Shown: positions 43,928 to 52,790, numbered from the stretch's first letter. The stretch: 64,000 nt of DNA from Verrucomicrobiales bacterium (GCA_029213195.1 JARGNI010000005.1:62001-126000), one strand, 5' to 3'. Notes: generated from the sequence alone by a model not told the origin. Numbers and translations are program-made.

Positions 43928-46788
43928 CAGTCGAGATACAAAAATTCGGTCGAGGCCATGATGACATGAGCGAGATCGCCTGCTGCTGTCGCAAGTTTTT
44001 CGGGATCCTCGGCACCACCGCTGAGATCGGCAATGAGCCCCTGCCCTCGCTGCGACTCAACAGGGTTGGGTGAACGACCCAACAGGGTTTGATAGAGCCA
44101 ATCCACCTCCTCACCGGGCTTCCCGGTCGTGGTCGCGTATTCCACGGCTTTCTTCCCAAGAATTGCAGCCTGGGTATGAATGAATTCACTATTGAGCAGA
44201 TAAAGCGCCTGGGTCGGAACCGTGGTCTGGGGACGGTTCCCGGAAACAAGATCGGGATTGGCAGCATCGAAAACGGCCAGTTCGGTGGCGGGATTGTTTC
44301 TCGCCACGGGCATATACACGGTCCGCTTTTTCGATTTGGAGAAGTTGAACGGTTTGTCGAGATCGACACCGTAGGGGGTTGCGGTTGCCTCGGCAGGTTC
44401 CCGATCCAACTCTCCCGAAAAGAAGAGGGCGCTGTCCCGAATCTCCTCGGCAGTGAGCCTCCGGTGGTTTTGACGGGCAAACCACTGATTCGACGGATCC
44501 TGTTCCTGGAGTTCCGGATCGTCGGTGTCGAGTTGGTAGGCTCGGCTCAGGACGAGCTCCCGTATCAGGCCCTTGAAAGATCCCCCACTCTCACGAAAGG
44601 AATGAGCCAGGAAATCGAGGAGTTCCGGGTGGCTCGGTCCCGATCCCAGTCTCCCAAAGTTGTCCACCGTAGCGACGATGCCTCGACCGAAGAGGTGATG
44701 CCAGATGCGATTCACGATGACTCGATCGAGCAAGGCATTCTCTTCCTGGACCAACCACTCCGCCATCTGGAGACGTCCACTCTCCCCCTCCGCAATCTCC
44801 GGCGGTGGTCCGTCGTGTAGAACGTGAAGGAAATTCCGGGGAATCTGTGGACCAAGCTGTCCGACTTCGCCCCGCACTCGGAGATGGACATCGCCACTCG
44901 CCTCGGCATCCCTCGGGGCCATCACGACCGGGTCGTCCTTGAGGTCCTGGATCAGGTTTCCGAGCGTTTTCTTGAGCTCGCCTTCGCTCATCGTCAAGAG
45001 CGGGTCGAGCCCTCCCGGATCCATCGCCTCGATCGCTTCGGCTTCCCTGGGGATGTCCTTCACGGCGATAAACTGAACCGCATCGACGATAACGAATTTC
45101 TCATCGGTCCCCTCGGTATCGATGATGACTCGGCACTCGCCTCCTTTTTCGAATTCAAATTGCCCCAAGGGCTCGAACAACCCTGCGATCCGCGGGGTTC
45201 GCGTCTGATCGAGGATCACCTTCTCGCGCCCTTTTCCGAGAACCGTCACGGGCACCTGGGTGGAACGACGTTCGTCCGCGCTGTAGGCGATCCGGACCTC
45301 GTAGATTCCCGACTCGGGAAGGCTTCCCCGGAAGACGACCCGTTTTTCGCCCTTCCCCTTCTTGTCATCGTGCACATAGCTCGGTCCGATCCGCAGAGGA
45401 AAAAGTGTCGAGGTCTTCCACTCGCCGATGAGCTCGGCATCCGAATCATCATAGACGACCCCGGCGAGCGGGAGGTTCATGGCCGTCATCTTGTTTCCCG
45501 CTTTCTTCTTGAAACTCTTTTCTACGGTCAGCCGCATCGCCAGTTCGAGGCGCTCCACCTTCTCGGTGACCTCTTTCTCCACTTTGCCGCCCACGGGCAA
45601 GGGGCGCTCGATCCAACTGGCGACATTGACGCAACCATTGCGGGTCCCGGTGACCACCTCGGTCGATCGGAAGATGCCCGCCATCGCATAGTAATCCTCC
45701 TGCGAAACAGGATCGAACTTGTGGTCGTGGCATCGGGCGCAGCCCAGGGTCAGCCCGAGAAAGGCGCGCCCAACGGTGTCGAGTTGCTCATCGACCGTAT
45801 CCATCCACAGCTTTTCCTTGTCCCGCTCCGTCAGCATCTTGGGCCCGAGGGCAAGGAAGGTCGACCCGATCAACCCCTGCGCCCGCTCTTCCGGAGTGTC
45901 CGAAGCGAGCAAATCTCCGGCGATCTGAGCCCGCACGAAATCGTAGTACGATCGATCCTGATTCAAGGAATCGATGACCCAATTCCGATATCGCCAGGCC
46001 TGGTAGAAGGTGAAATTCCGATCCCCCCCATTGGAATCCGCGTAGCGGGCCACATCGAGCCAGTGACGCCCCCATTTCTCTCCAAATCCGGGTCGCGCGA
46101 GAAGATCATCGACAATGGTAGCAAAGCGTTCGCGGCTCGGATCATCGACAAAGGCGATGACCTCCTCGCGAGAAGGAGGCAATCCGGTGAGGTCGTAGTA
46201 AACCCGCCGTATCAGTTCTGCTGGATCCGCATCGGGCGCTGGGGAAAGACCCGCTTCTCGAAATCCACGCTCGACGTAGCGATCCGACGGGCTCCACGAC
46301 CAGTCTTCGAGATTCTCTTCGGCAACCGGCTTCACCTGCAGCGGTCGCACCGCCCATTCCTGCCGAGCTTTCTCGTAGTCGATCGCTTCTTTCCGGACGG
46401 CGCCTGCCATGGCAGCGTCGCGAGGATCCGGAGCGCCCATCTGCACCCATTTTTCGAGGGTAGCGATCGCCTCGCTCGGCAACTTGGTCTTGGGCGGCAT
46501 CTGCAGACTGGGGTCCTGATAGCGAATCGTATGGATGAGGAGACTCTCTTCCGGCTTGCCTGGCACCAGGCTCGGGCCCGCATCACCTCCGATTTCCCAA
46601 CCCTCACGGCGATCCAACCATAGACCGCCTTTCCGCTTTCCGGCCTCTTCCGAGTGACAGCTGTAGCAGTGCTCTTTCAGCAAGGGGCGCACCTCGGCCT
46701 CGAAGAAGGCCAGGTCTGGAGTCGCCTCGAGCCTGGCCGCTCCGGCAAAACAGACACCCACGGCAGCGGTCAAAATGAAAATACGCAT
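43927..46788 (-). CDS. PSD1/DUF1549-DUF1553-type cytochrome c protein
   Basis: A 953-residue exported protein. After the signal peptide ([17 protein letters not shown]) comes a planctomycete-type cytochrome C domain with CYSCH (Cys41, Cys44, His45). A DUF1549 region ([20 protein letters not shown] and [18 protein letters not shown]), a carbohydrate-binding-like middle part, and a DUF1553 region ([20 protein letters not shown] and [10 protein letters not shown]) follow. In PVC bacteria this architecture is paired with DUF1501 and ECF sigma genes. The haem is presumably used in electron transfer during oxidation of an unknown compound. A long antisense open frame is treated as a shadow. Confidence 0.93.
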   Translation of the reverse strand: MRIFILTAAVGVCFAGAARLEATPDLAFFEAEVRPLLKEHCYSCHSEEAGKRKGGLWLDRREGWEIGGDAGPSLVPGKPEESLLIHTIRYQDPSLQMPPKTKLPSEAIATLEKWVQMGAPDPRDAAMAGAVRKEAIDYEKARQEWAVRPLQVKPVAEENLEDWSWSPSDRYVERGFREAGLSPAPDADPAELIRRVYYDLTGLPPSREEVIAFVDDPSRERFATIVDDLLARPGFGEKWGRHWLDVARYADSNGGDRNFTFYQAWRYRNWVIDSLNQDRSYYDFVRAQIAGDLLASDTPEERAQGLIGSTFLALGPKMLTERDKEKLWMDTVDEQLDTVGRAFLGLTLGCARCHDHKFDPVSQEDYYAMAGIFRSTEVVTGTRNGCVNVASWIERPLPVGGKVEKEVTEKVERLELAMRLTVEKSFKKKAGNKMTAMNLPLAGVVYDDSDAELIGEWKTSTLFPLRIGPSYVHDDKKGKGEKRVVFRGSLPESGIYEVRIAYSADERRSTQVPVTVLGKGREKVILDQTRTPRIAGLFEPLGQFEFEKGGECRVIIDTEGTDEKFVIVDAVQFIAVKDIPREAEAIEAMDPGGLDPLLTMSEGELKKTLGNLIQDLKDDPVVMAPRDAEASGDVHLRVRGEVGQLGPQIPRNFLHVLHDGPPPEIAEGESGRLQMAEWLVQEENALLDRVIVNRIWHHLFGRGIVATVDNFGRLGSGPSHPELLDFLAHSFRESGGSFKGLIRELVLSRAYQLDTDDPELQEQDPSNQWFARQNHRRLTAEEIRDSALFFSGELDREPAEATATPYGVDLDKPFNFSKSKKRTVYMPVARNNPATELAVFDAANPDLVSGNRPQTTVPTQALYLLNSEFIHTQAAILGKKAVEYATTTGKPGEEVDWLYQTLLGRSPNPVESQRGQGLIADLSGGAEDPEKLATAAGDLAHVIMASTEFLYLD

Positions 46789-46794
46789 CCTAAA

Positions 46795-46830
46795 AGAACA
46801 AGTGCAGCCTCTCTCATTTTGGACACTTTC
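46795..46830 (-). promoter_or_regulatory. Candidate ECF-type promoter of the PSD1-DUF1501 operon
   Basis: Read leftward: GAAAGTGTCCAAA (46830-46818), then 15 bases, then CTTGTTCT (46802-46795). The start codon of the cytochrome gene is six bases further on. The same two elements, with the same 15-base spacing, precede the sigma gene in the opposite direction. Confidence 0.6.
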
Positions 46831-46879
46831 GGCACTACGCAATGGAGCCATCTGCAACTAGGAAGATGGATTTCTGCAA

Positions 46880-46915
46880 GAATGTGTCCAAAGCTCGTCA
46901 TTCCGACCTTATTCT
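46880..46915 (+). promoter_or_regulatory. Candidate ECF-type promoter of the sigma-fecR operon
   Basis: GAATGTGTCCAAA (46880-46892), then 15 bases, then CTTATTCT (46908-46915). The sigma start codon at 46942 is 26 bases further on. It matches the leftward promoter copy at 12 of 13 positions in the upstream element and 7 of 8 in the downstream element. Confidence 0.6.
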
Positions 46916-46941
46916 AGTGAACCCCTGAAGCCCTTTCCCCC

Positions 46942-47484
46942 ATGTCACCTTCCGATGATTCTCCAGAACGGACCGAAGCGTTCCTGCGCCTGCTCAATCA
47001 GCACGAGCGCCGACTCGGTCTCTATGTGACGGGTCTGATCCATTGCCCTCAGGATGCCCAGGACGTTCTCCAGGAAGGAAAAATCGTGATGTGGCGACAA
47101 TTCGACCAATTCGAACTGGGAACCAATTTCGCGGCCTGGGCGCGGAAGATCCTCTTTTACCAAATCCTCGCCTACCGTCGTCGCTCGAAGCGCCACCGTG
47201 GAGAGACTCTCAGTGATCGGATGCTGGAGATGCTTTCCGAGGAATCGGAAACCGCGATCCGTGAAAAACGCTGGGAGAATCGGGAAAAAGCTCTCGACGA
47301 ATGCGTCACAAAGCTCAGCGACGAACACCGCGAGATCCTGCTGCTACGCTATCGCGACGAGTCGTCCATCGAGGGGATCTCTCATCGAACCGAACGAACC
47401 GAGGGCGCGGTCTACCGGCTTCTCAGCCGACTGCGCAAGAACCTCTTTCAATGCGTTCAGAAACAACTCCAGGAGCCCGCCTGA
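46942..47484 (+). CDS. ECF sigma factor (Rhodopirellula/Verrucomicrobium type)
   Basis: A 180-residue ECF sigma factor. Region 2 includes PQDAQDVLQEGKIVMWRQF and FAAWARKILFYQILAYRRR. Region 4 includes LSDEHREILLLRYRDESSIE and GAVYRLLSRLRKNLFQCVQK. The type is that typically linked with FecR-like proteins and DUF1501/DUF1549 genes in PVC bacteria. It is 15 bases upstream of the FecR gene. It likely recognises the bipartite element seen in both divergent promoters here; this is an inference. Confidence 0.93.
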   Translation: MSPSDDSPERTEAFLRLLNQHERRLGLYVTGLIHCPQDAQDVLQEGKIVMWRQFDQFELGTNFAAWARKILFYQILAYRRRSKRHRGETLSDRMLEMLSEESETAIREKRWENREKALDECVTKLSDEHREILLLRYRDESSIEGISHRTERTEGAVYRLLSRLRKNLFQCVQKQLQEPA

Positions 47485-47499
47485 CTTTTCCTTTTTTCC

Positions 47500-48924
47500 A
47501 TGAACGAAACGAAACAAGACGAATTGCTCGAGCTGGCCCACGGCTACATCGAGAAGAGGCTCAGTCCGGACGAGTTGGAACGGCTCGAGAATTGGCTCGA
47601 ATCCGACGAAGAAGCTCGGCGGATCTTTGTCGATTTCTCTCACGATCATGCTCTTCTCCACTGGGAGAACATCCCCGAGTCCGGCGACGCTACTTCGGAA
47701 GAACTCGATGACCTGGCCGACTTCCGCCCCCGACGTCTGCCCACCCTCTGGCAGACCTTTGCCGCCGCCGCCATCATCTCTCTACTCGCCCTCGTCCTGA
47801 TTCGCCCTCCGAGCGATGCCAGGACTTTCGCGACGATGCAATCGACCGAGTCAGCTCGGTGGGAAAGCGCGACGCTTCCGACCTCGGAGGGAGCGCGTCT
47901 CGGGGCCGGAACTCTGCATCTCGTTCGCGGCTTGGCCACGATCGCCTTTGATTCCGGCGCGGAAGTCACGATGGAGGCTCCCGCAGTGCTTGAGATGACA
48001 GACGAGATGAACTGCACTCTGAGCAAGGGAACCGCCGTCGCGGAGGTCAGCGAAGGCGCGGAGGGCTTCACCATCCACACCCCCACGGTCCACGTTGTCG
48101 ACTTCGGAACTCGTTTCGCGGTGAACGTCGATCCGAACAGTGGAGCCACTCGCACTGAAGTCTTTGACGGTCTTGTCGAGGTCCGACTCCCCCAGGAAAA
48201 GAAAGGCGTTCGTCTCGAGACCGGTCAGAGGACTCTCGTCGGTGGCGACGGTATCGGCCAGGTCACCGAAGGGCCCGAGGAGGGAACCTGGTCGTCGATC
48301 GGTTCGGCGCGTCTGCGAGACCCCCGCTGGCAGCAAGTCTCGACCGCGGACGGCAATGGAAAGGACAGCTATGTCTGGGGAGGGAAACCAAACGACCACG
48401 TCTCCGAGGAGCTCCTGCTCCTCAAGAACAGCCTCGATCTCTCCGGTCCTCACCGGAAGGCGTATCTCGGTTTCGACCTTTCTTCGATCGAGCCCGGGAC
48501 CATCCAACAGGCGGAACTGGTCCTGCGATTCACCCCCACTGGCTGGGGACTCGCCTCGCATTTGGATTCGTCGGAATTCCAGGTCTGGGGAATCACGAAA
48601 GACGCCCTCGATTCCTGGAAGCATGGCGAACTCGACTGGGACAACGCACCCGCAAACGATCGCTCCAACGGCAGCCTCCTCGTGGAGGCAGAGACTCAAC
48701 TGCTCGGTGAGTTTCGGATCCCTCGCGGCATCCAGAGCGGAACCTTTGGAATTCGGGGAGAACAGCTCGCCAATTTTCTCAATCAGGATCAAAATCGGCT
48801 CGCCAGCCTCGTCGTGACTCGCAAGACCCAGGAAAACCGGGCCGGCGGTCTCGTCCATGCCTTCGCCAGCCAACGACACCCCTTCCTTCCAGGTCCGACT
48901 TTGCGAGTGAAGACCCGGCCGTAA
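47500..48924 (+). CDS. FecR-like protein with C-terminal DNRLRE-like domain
   Basis: A 474-residue protein. The N-terminal cytoplasmic part (MNETKQDELLELAHGYIEKR) with LARLENWLESDEEARRIF-type helices is the sigma-binding anti-sigma-like region. A membrane span follows (about residues 88-103, FAAAAIISLLALVLIR). The FecR domain is seen as ARLGAGTLHLVRGLATIAFD and VVDFGTRFAVNVD. The C-terminal third (about 280-470) is a beta-sandwich of DNRLRE type, with KAYLGFDLSSIEPGTIQQAE and later DSWKHGELDWDNAP. No TonB-dependent receptor is nearby, so the signal differs from classical FecR systems. Confidence 0.88.
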   Translation: MNETKQDELLELAHGYIEKRLSPDELERLENWLESDEEARRIFVDFSHDHALLHWENIPESGDATSEELDDLADFRPRRLPTLWQTFAAAAIISLLALVLIRPPSDARTFATMQSTESARWESATLPTSEGARLGAGTLHLVRGLATIAFDSGAEVTMEAPAVLEMTDEMNCTLSKGTAVAEVSEGAEGFTIHTPTVHVVDFGTRFAVNVDPNSGATRTEVFDGLVEVRLPQEKKGVRLETGQRTLVGGDGIGQVTEGPEEGTWSSIGSARLRDPRWQQVSTADGNGKDSYVWGGKPNDHVSEELLLLKNSLDLSGPHRKAYLGFDLSSIEPGTIQQAELVLRFTPTGWGLASHLDSSEFQVWGITKDALDSWKHGELDWDNAPANDRSNGSLLVEAETQLLGEFRIPRGIQSGTFGIRGEQLANFLNQDQNRLASLVVTRKTQENRAGGLVHAFASQRHPFLPGPTLRVKTRP

Positions 48925-48946
48925 TCTCAGAGACGGGAATTCTAAC

Positions 48947-49438
48947 GTGCGTAAGAAGAACCTGAAATCCTGGTGGAAGAAGTACCGCCTGCTCATCGGG
49001 ATCTACCTGCTCTTCCTGCTTGCGACCGGAAAATGGAGTTATGAGAAATGGCTGTATCGAGATGTTCTCGAATGGCCATCGGTTCCCGCGAAACTCCTCG
49101 CCCATGGAGGTGGCAAATTTGCACCGTCGACAGTCTCTCGATTTGGTCGCTCCTCCCCATCGATCGATACCCGCTACTTCCTCTACGAATACGAAGTCGA
49201 TGGTAAGACCTTTCGTGGCAGCCGCATCGGCCCCAACTCCGATCGAACGATCGCCTGGTCCCGGAACGGAGTACTCCTGGCTTACCACCACCCTTCGAAA
49301 CCCGACGTTGCCGTCCTCAGCCCATCGCTCTACGAGGGATTCGGGTGGGGCATGACCGCATTCCTGTCGGGAATCGTCGTCCTTGCCCATTGGATTTTCG
49401 AAGTCGCGCCCTTCCTCCTGGGACGAAGAAAAGAGTAG
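48947..49438 (+). CDS. DUF3592-like membrane protein
   Basis: A 163-residue protein beginning with GTG, with a basic N-terminus and hydrophobic helix (about residues 15-30, RLLIGIYLLFLLATG) and a second helix near the C-terminus (FLSGIVVLAHWIFEVAPFLL). The loop between them has WPSVPAKLLAHGGGKF, the YEYEVDGKTFRGSRIG strand and AYHHPSKPDVAVLSP, as in DUF3592 proteins. It starts 22 bases after fecR and may be co-transcribed. The function is unknown. Confidence 0.82.
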   Translation: MRKKNLKSWWKKYRLLIGIYLLFLLATGKWSYEKWLYRDVLEWPSVPAKLLAHGGGKFAPSTVSRFGRSSPSIDTRYFLYEYEVDGKTFRGSRIGPNSDRTIAWSRNGVLLAYHHPSKPDVAVLSPSLYEGFGWGMTAFLSGIVVLAHWIFEVAPFLLGRRKE

Positions 49439-49470
49439 GCGAGACCTCGATCGCTTGATGGTGTCTCGCC
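49438..49470. repeat. Inverted repeat after the DUF3592 gene
   Basis: GGCGAGAC (49438-49445) and GTCTCGCC (49463-49470) form a perfect 8-bp inverted repeat with a 17-base loop. No T tract follows, so it is not a classical terminator. It may be a hairpin that protects or ends the upstream message. Confidence 0.45.
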
Positions 49471-49580
49471 GAGATTTCAAGCGAAGCGTGGGTCGCTTGC
49501 CTTTGTTCTTTTCTCGTCACCGATTCTCCCTAAGATCGACAGGAAGAAATCCCCGGAATGAAATCCTGTCCCCTGTTCGA

Positions 49581-50102
49581 ATGAGAGTCCTGTTGCTTTT
49601 CCTCCTCGGTTTCACTTCACTCCCTCTTGCCGCACAGGATCAATTGACGCTCCGTGATCCCCGAGGACAATTCGATTTCTATGAGTGGATCACCGATGGG
49701 AAGGAGAATAAGAAGCTTCGCCCGATCAACAACTCCCTCCTTATCCTTTGTCGAACTCCCGGACCCGACGGGACGGCCGAAACCTTCGAGATCAATGGCG
49801 TCCCGGGACAGCACAACCTGGAACACACGAGTCGGCTGCTGCAGGAATTCTACCAAATGGACTTCAACGAAGAGGTGACCAAGTATGGCCTGCCCCTGAA
49901 CATCGTCCTGGTGGGGAACAATTGGGGTGCTGGCCTCACCCTCAAACCGGCCCTGATTTCGCTCAGTGAAAAGCATTCCTTCTCGGTCTTCTACCGGAGC
50001 CATTTCTTTCACAAGACCGAACTCCTGAAGGAGCCTGAGGCACGTCGCAAACTGCTCTTGAAAGCCCATGAACGGGCTGGTGACGCAGGCGAAAAGAATT
50101 AG
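49581..50102 (+). CDS. Secreted protein of unknown function, 173 residues
   Basis: The signal peptide is MRVLLLFLLGFTSLPLAAQD. The mature part has RDPRGQFDFYEWITDGKENK and TFEINGVPGQHNLEHTSRLL, then a conserved-looking IVLVGNNWGAGLTLKP strand. I do not recognise a family. The start at 49581 begins the signal peptide. The neighbouring gene 21 bases downstream encodes a similar-sized exported protein, suggesting a joint unit. Location is probably periplasmic. Confidence 0.75.
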   Translation: MRVLLLFLLGFTSLPLAAQDQLTLRDPRGQFDFYEWITDGKENKKLRPINNSLLILCRTPGPDGTAETFEINGVPGQHNLEHTSRLLQEFYQMDFNEEVTKYGLPLNIVLVGNNWGAGLTLKPALISLSEKHSFSVFYRSHFFHKTELLKEPEARRKLLLKAHERAGDAGEKN

Positions 50103-50122
50103 AGTTCCGAAGCCGCCATCGC

Positions 50123-50566
50123 ATGAATCCCCGCATCATTCTACTCGCCCTCGTCGGTATGCTCTCCCTTTCATCGCTGAAAGCGCAGGAGATGTATTTC
50201 TTTGAGATTGTCGAGGGATCCTCGCGAGCGACCATCGACGGGGAAAAGCTGGTGCGCTGGCACGATATCCGCATCGTGAAACCTCCGAAGTCGGGTCCCG
50301 TCAGGTTCACGAGCGACGATCGTGGTCCCAAGGTTGTCTTCACCCTGATCGAAACGCCTCCCAAAGATTGGAAACCCAAGTGCGCCATCGGCATGGACAT
50401 CCTCACGACCCAGTTCTCCGTGATTCATCCCGATGAGGGATCCGATTCTCCCACCCTCCTCGTGCTGCGCCACCGCGATGGACAGAAAGTGGCCTACTGG
50501 GGAAATCATCTTGCGGATTTTCTCCGTCATCGTTCCGATCAGCTCCGGTATACGCCAAAGAAATAG
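50123..50566 (+). CDS. Secreted protein of unknown function, 147 residues
   Basis: The signal peptide ends near SLKAQEM (MNPRIILLALVGMLSLSSLK). The mature protein is rich in beta-type segments: MYFFEIVEGSSRATIDGEKL, GPVRFTSDDRGPKVVFTLIE and the basic C-terminus RYTPKK. No family is recognised. It follows the previous unknown gene by 20 bases and precedes a lipoprotein gene by 15 bases. Confidence 0.75.
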   Translation: MNPRIILLALVGMLSLSSLKAQEMYFFEIVEGSSRATIDGEKLVRWHDIRIVKPPKSGPVRFTSDDRGPKVVFTLIETPPKDWKPKCAIGMDILTTQFSVIHPDEGSDSPTLLVLRHRDGQKVAYWGNHLADFLRHRSDQLRYTPKK

Positions 50567-50581
50567 AAGCCTCATTCACCG

Positions 50582-51058
50582 ATGTCCCGAGTTCTCCTCG
50601 TTCCCTTCGTTCTACTGTCCACCCTTTTCACGGGCTGCTTCGACAACAAGCCCGAGGAAACCCTCTTTGAACTGGTAGGTTCGAAAGAGGAGCGAATCGA
50701 GGCGTTGAATAAGATCCTGCTACGAGAAAACGAATCCCTGCCCTCCCCGCTCCGCAATGCCTACCTGCTGGAGGTCAAGATTGGCGATGGGCGGATGGGC
50801 CCGTCGGATTATCAGACCTACTGCTCTTTCGAGGTCGCACCTTCCGAGATCGAGCGTTGGATCGAAGACCTTGGCGCCCCCATTGAAAAAACCCTCCCCG
50901 TCGAGATGCCCGAGCTGGATCGTTTCTGGTGGCCGGATCGGGAAACCCTCAAGCAACTTGCCTTCCACCCGGGAAAATCCCTGAGTGGTCGAGTCAACAG
51001 CTGGGCCGCCATCGATCCCAAGGCAGGCAGAATCCATGTCTACAGCTTCACCCTATAG
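50582..51058 (+). CDS. Lipoprotein of unknown function, 158 residues
   Basis: The signal ends in the lipobox LFTGC (MSRVLLVPFVLLSTLFTGC, Cys19), so the protein is probably lipid-anchored. The mature part has a charged helix (EERIEALNKILLRENESLPS), a beta-rich core with KIGDGRMGPSDYQTYCSFEV, and a C-terminal RIHVYSFTL. I do not recognise a family. It lies in a run of small exported unknowns. Confidence 0.75.
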   Translation: MSRVLLVPFVLLSTLFTGCFDNKPEETLFELVGSKEERIEALNKILLRENESLPSPLRNAYLLEVKIGDGRMGPSDYQTYCSFEVAPSEIERWIEDLGAPIEKTLPVEMPELDRFWWPDRETLKQLAFHPGKSLSGRVNSWAAIDPKAGRIHVYSFTL

Positions 51059-51172
51059 GCGCTTTCCCGTGTCCGATCTTGGCTGGGGAAATTTCACCAC
51101 GGGTCTTCACGGAACGAGGCAATGCGGCTTGCCGCACCCGGATGCCGAAGCCCCGTCCCAGAGGCCTTCTCC

Positions 51173-51574
51173 ATGAAACGGATCTACCACGTTACCAAGC
51201 CTTCTCGTTGGATCTGGATCACCTGGGCCATCAATCTTGTTTTTCAGATCCTGATCCTCTGGAACCAGATTCGTGAATACTCCAGGGGTGCCGATTTCCC
51301 CTATACCCATCTCTGCTTCGTGGCGGCGTTTGTCCTCCTCGGGATTCCGATCTGTCTTCGGGATATTCGACGAAGAGAAAAGGTTGTCGCCGAGAATGGG
51401 ACCCTCTGGATTTTTCATGGGAAAGGCAAAAACGAAAAAGGCGAGGAGGTCGTCACCGTCACCGAGGATCAATTGGCTTACTTCCTCTATGGAAAGAAGC
51501 ATGAGACCACCGTCGCGAAATCGAAGGTCTCGGACGAGCTTGCGGAAATTCTCACCGCTCGCGTGGAGGAATAG
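51173..51574 (+). CDS. Two-span membrane protein, 133 residues
   Basis: From MKRIYHVTKPSRWIW two helices are seen (WITWAINLVFQILILWNQ and THLCFVAAFVLLGIPICL) with a short cytoplasmic tail after RDIRRREKVV. A following beta-rich domain includes ENGTLWIFHGKGKNEKGEEV. No family is recognised. The start at 51173 is preferred to a longer frame from 51122. The leader 51059-51172 includes a TGCGGC/GCCGCA short hairpin. Confidence 0.72.
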   Translation: MKRIYHVTKPSRWIWITWAINLVFQILILWNQIREYSRGADFPYTHLCFVAAFVLLGIPICLRDIRRREKVVAENGTLWIFHGKGKNEKGEEVVTVTEDQLAYFLYGKKHETTVAKSKVSDELAEILTARVEE

Positions 51575-51633
51575 TCCGATGCGCCCATTCTCTCTATGAA
51601 TCTGGGTAGTGCTCCCGTTCAGGAAGGGAACTC

Positions 51634-51876
51634 ATGAAATCCTTGGCCCACCAAATCGTCTCCATCCTTCCGCGATCGCTCGCTGAAAGCATGGAGCGAG
51701 AGTCGCGAGAGTGGATTCTTTCCTGCCCTTGCGGCTACTCGGTGTCGATCTGGGAAATGGGAGGGATTCGCTGGAAGGCTTCCGGCAATCCTCGTCGTCT
51801 CCACAGATGCCCGGAGTGCCACGAAACCCACTGGATGACACTCACCCGACAGAACCCCTCTCCCTCCTCCGCATGA
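51634..51876 (+). CDS. Small zinc-ribbon-like protein, 80 residues
   Basis: The protein reads MKSLAHQIVSILPRSLAESM and then has CPCGYSVSIWEMGG and CPECHETHWM, two CxxC pairs that probably bind zinc. The arrangement is a rubredoxin/zinc-ribbon-like fold. Its TGA stop overlaps the ATG of the next gene (51873-51876), so the two are coupled. The function is unknown. Confidence 0.65.
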   Translation: MKSLAHQIVSILPRSLAESMERESREWILSCPCGYSVSIWEMGGIRWKASGNPRRLHRCPECHETHWMTLTRQNPSPSSA

Positions 51877-52604
51877 AACGCCTTCTCCTTTTCTGCCTGT
51901 CGTTGACTCTCTGCTCCCTACCAGCCCGCGGAGAGGACGAACCCGCCAGCGATCGAACCATCCTCGTCTTCGTCGCGCTCTGCGACAACGAATCCCAAGG
52001 CATTGTCAAAGTCGGAGCTGCGATCGGCGATGGAGACAAACCCGACGCCAACCTCTATTGGGGTTGCGACGATGGTTTTGGCAAGGTGTTTCCCCGCAGC
52101 TCCAACTGGGATGTCGTCGAAAAGAAGAGTGATCTCAATGAGACCGTTCTCCGCCAGCTGGAACTGAAACATCGGAAAGAGGGTCTCCGCATCATCGCCA
52201 AGGCCTATCGAGGATCCGAGATCGCCCTCTGCTACAACGATTTCGAAACCGCCCTCAGCAAGGGAGAAGCCGATCTCGTCGCATTCATCGGTCACAATGT
52301 GCTCATGGACACTCGTATTCCCGAACCCATGGTCTCCACGGACGCCGAACCGGCTGCCATCGTCCTCGCCTGTGTCAGCGAGCGCTACTGTCGCCCGCGA
52401 TTGGAGAAAATGGGGGCCGTCCCCGTCCTGCTGACCCGACAACTGATGTATCCGGGAGCCTTTCTCCTTCACGACGCGATCGAGTCGTGGCGAAAAGGAG
52501 AATCGCCCGGCGAGATTCGAGCGGCAGCGGGTCGCGCCTACGCTCGCAATCAGAGCATCTCGGTCCGTGCCGGCACCGGAATCTTCGCCGATCTCAAGGA
52601 GTAG
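51873..52604 (+). CDS. Exported protein with possible clan CD (caspase/CHAT-like) features
   Basis: A 243-residue protein with signal peptide (MKRLLLFCLSLTLCSLPARG). The mature domain has ILVFVALCDNESQGIVKVGA at the start, VAFIGHNVLMDTRIPEP in the middle, and IVLACVSERYCRPRLEKM later. The strand-His and strand-Cys pairs are arranged as in clan CD peptidases (His in a 'hGH' strand, Cys after a hydrophobic strand ending 'xACxS'). This is a resemblance by eye and unproven. The protein may be exported to the periplasm. Its start overlaps the stop of the zinc-ribbon gene. Confidence 0.72.
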   Translation: MKRLLLFCLSLTLCSLPARGEDEPASDRTILVFVALCDNESQGIVKVGAAIGDGDKPDANLYWGCDDGFGKVFPRSSNWDVVEKKSDLNETVLRQLELKHRKEGLRIIAKAYRGSEIALCYNDFETALSKGEADLVAFIGHNVLMDTRIPEPMVSTDAEPAAIVLACVSERYCRPRLEKMGAVPVLLTRQLMYPGAFLLHDAIESWRKGESPGEIRAAAGRAYARNQSISVRAGTGIFADLKE

Positions 52605-52738
52605 TCGGAGCGCTGTGTGGCGGCCATTGGGAACAATGCCGAAGCGTAGGACGCGCAGGAAGGTGCTGGACTTCTCGATCCTACTTTTGGTCTTTCTATC
52701 GTTCTGAATCCAGATCTCCCATCGACCCGACCTGTGCC

Positions 52739-52773
52739 GGATCAAGATCAGGAGTAGGAGTAAGATCAAGACG
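52739..52773. repeat. Short purine-rich repeat (AAGATCA/GGAGTAG units)
   Basis: The stretch between two genes contains GATCAAGATCAGGAGTAGGA followed by GTAAGATCAAGAC, an irregular repeat of AAGATCA and GAGTAG words. Such purine-rich repeats occur between genes in some Verrucomicrobia. The rest of 52605-52790 holds no gene I can support. Confidence 0.4.
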
Positions 52774-52790
52774 GATTCTCGCGATTCCCA

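Noticed and set aside
44824-46623. A 599-residue rightward open frame opposite the PSD1-type cytochrome gene
   Set aside because: It lies fully antisense to a gene with clear haem, DUF1549 and DUF1553 motifs; its own sequence shows no domain, and long antisense frames are common in GC-rich DNA.
51122-51172. Upstream in-frame start for the two-span membrane protein gene
   Set aside because: It would overlap a short hairpin and adds a non-membrane Arg/Pro/Cys-rich leader; the ATG at 51173 precedes a cleaner membrane topology.
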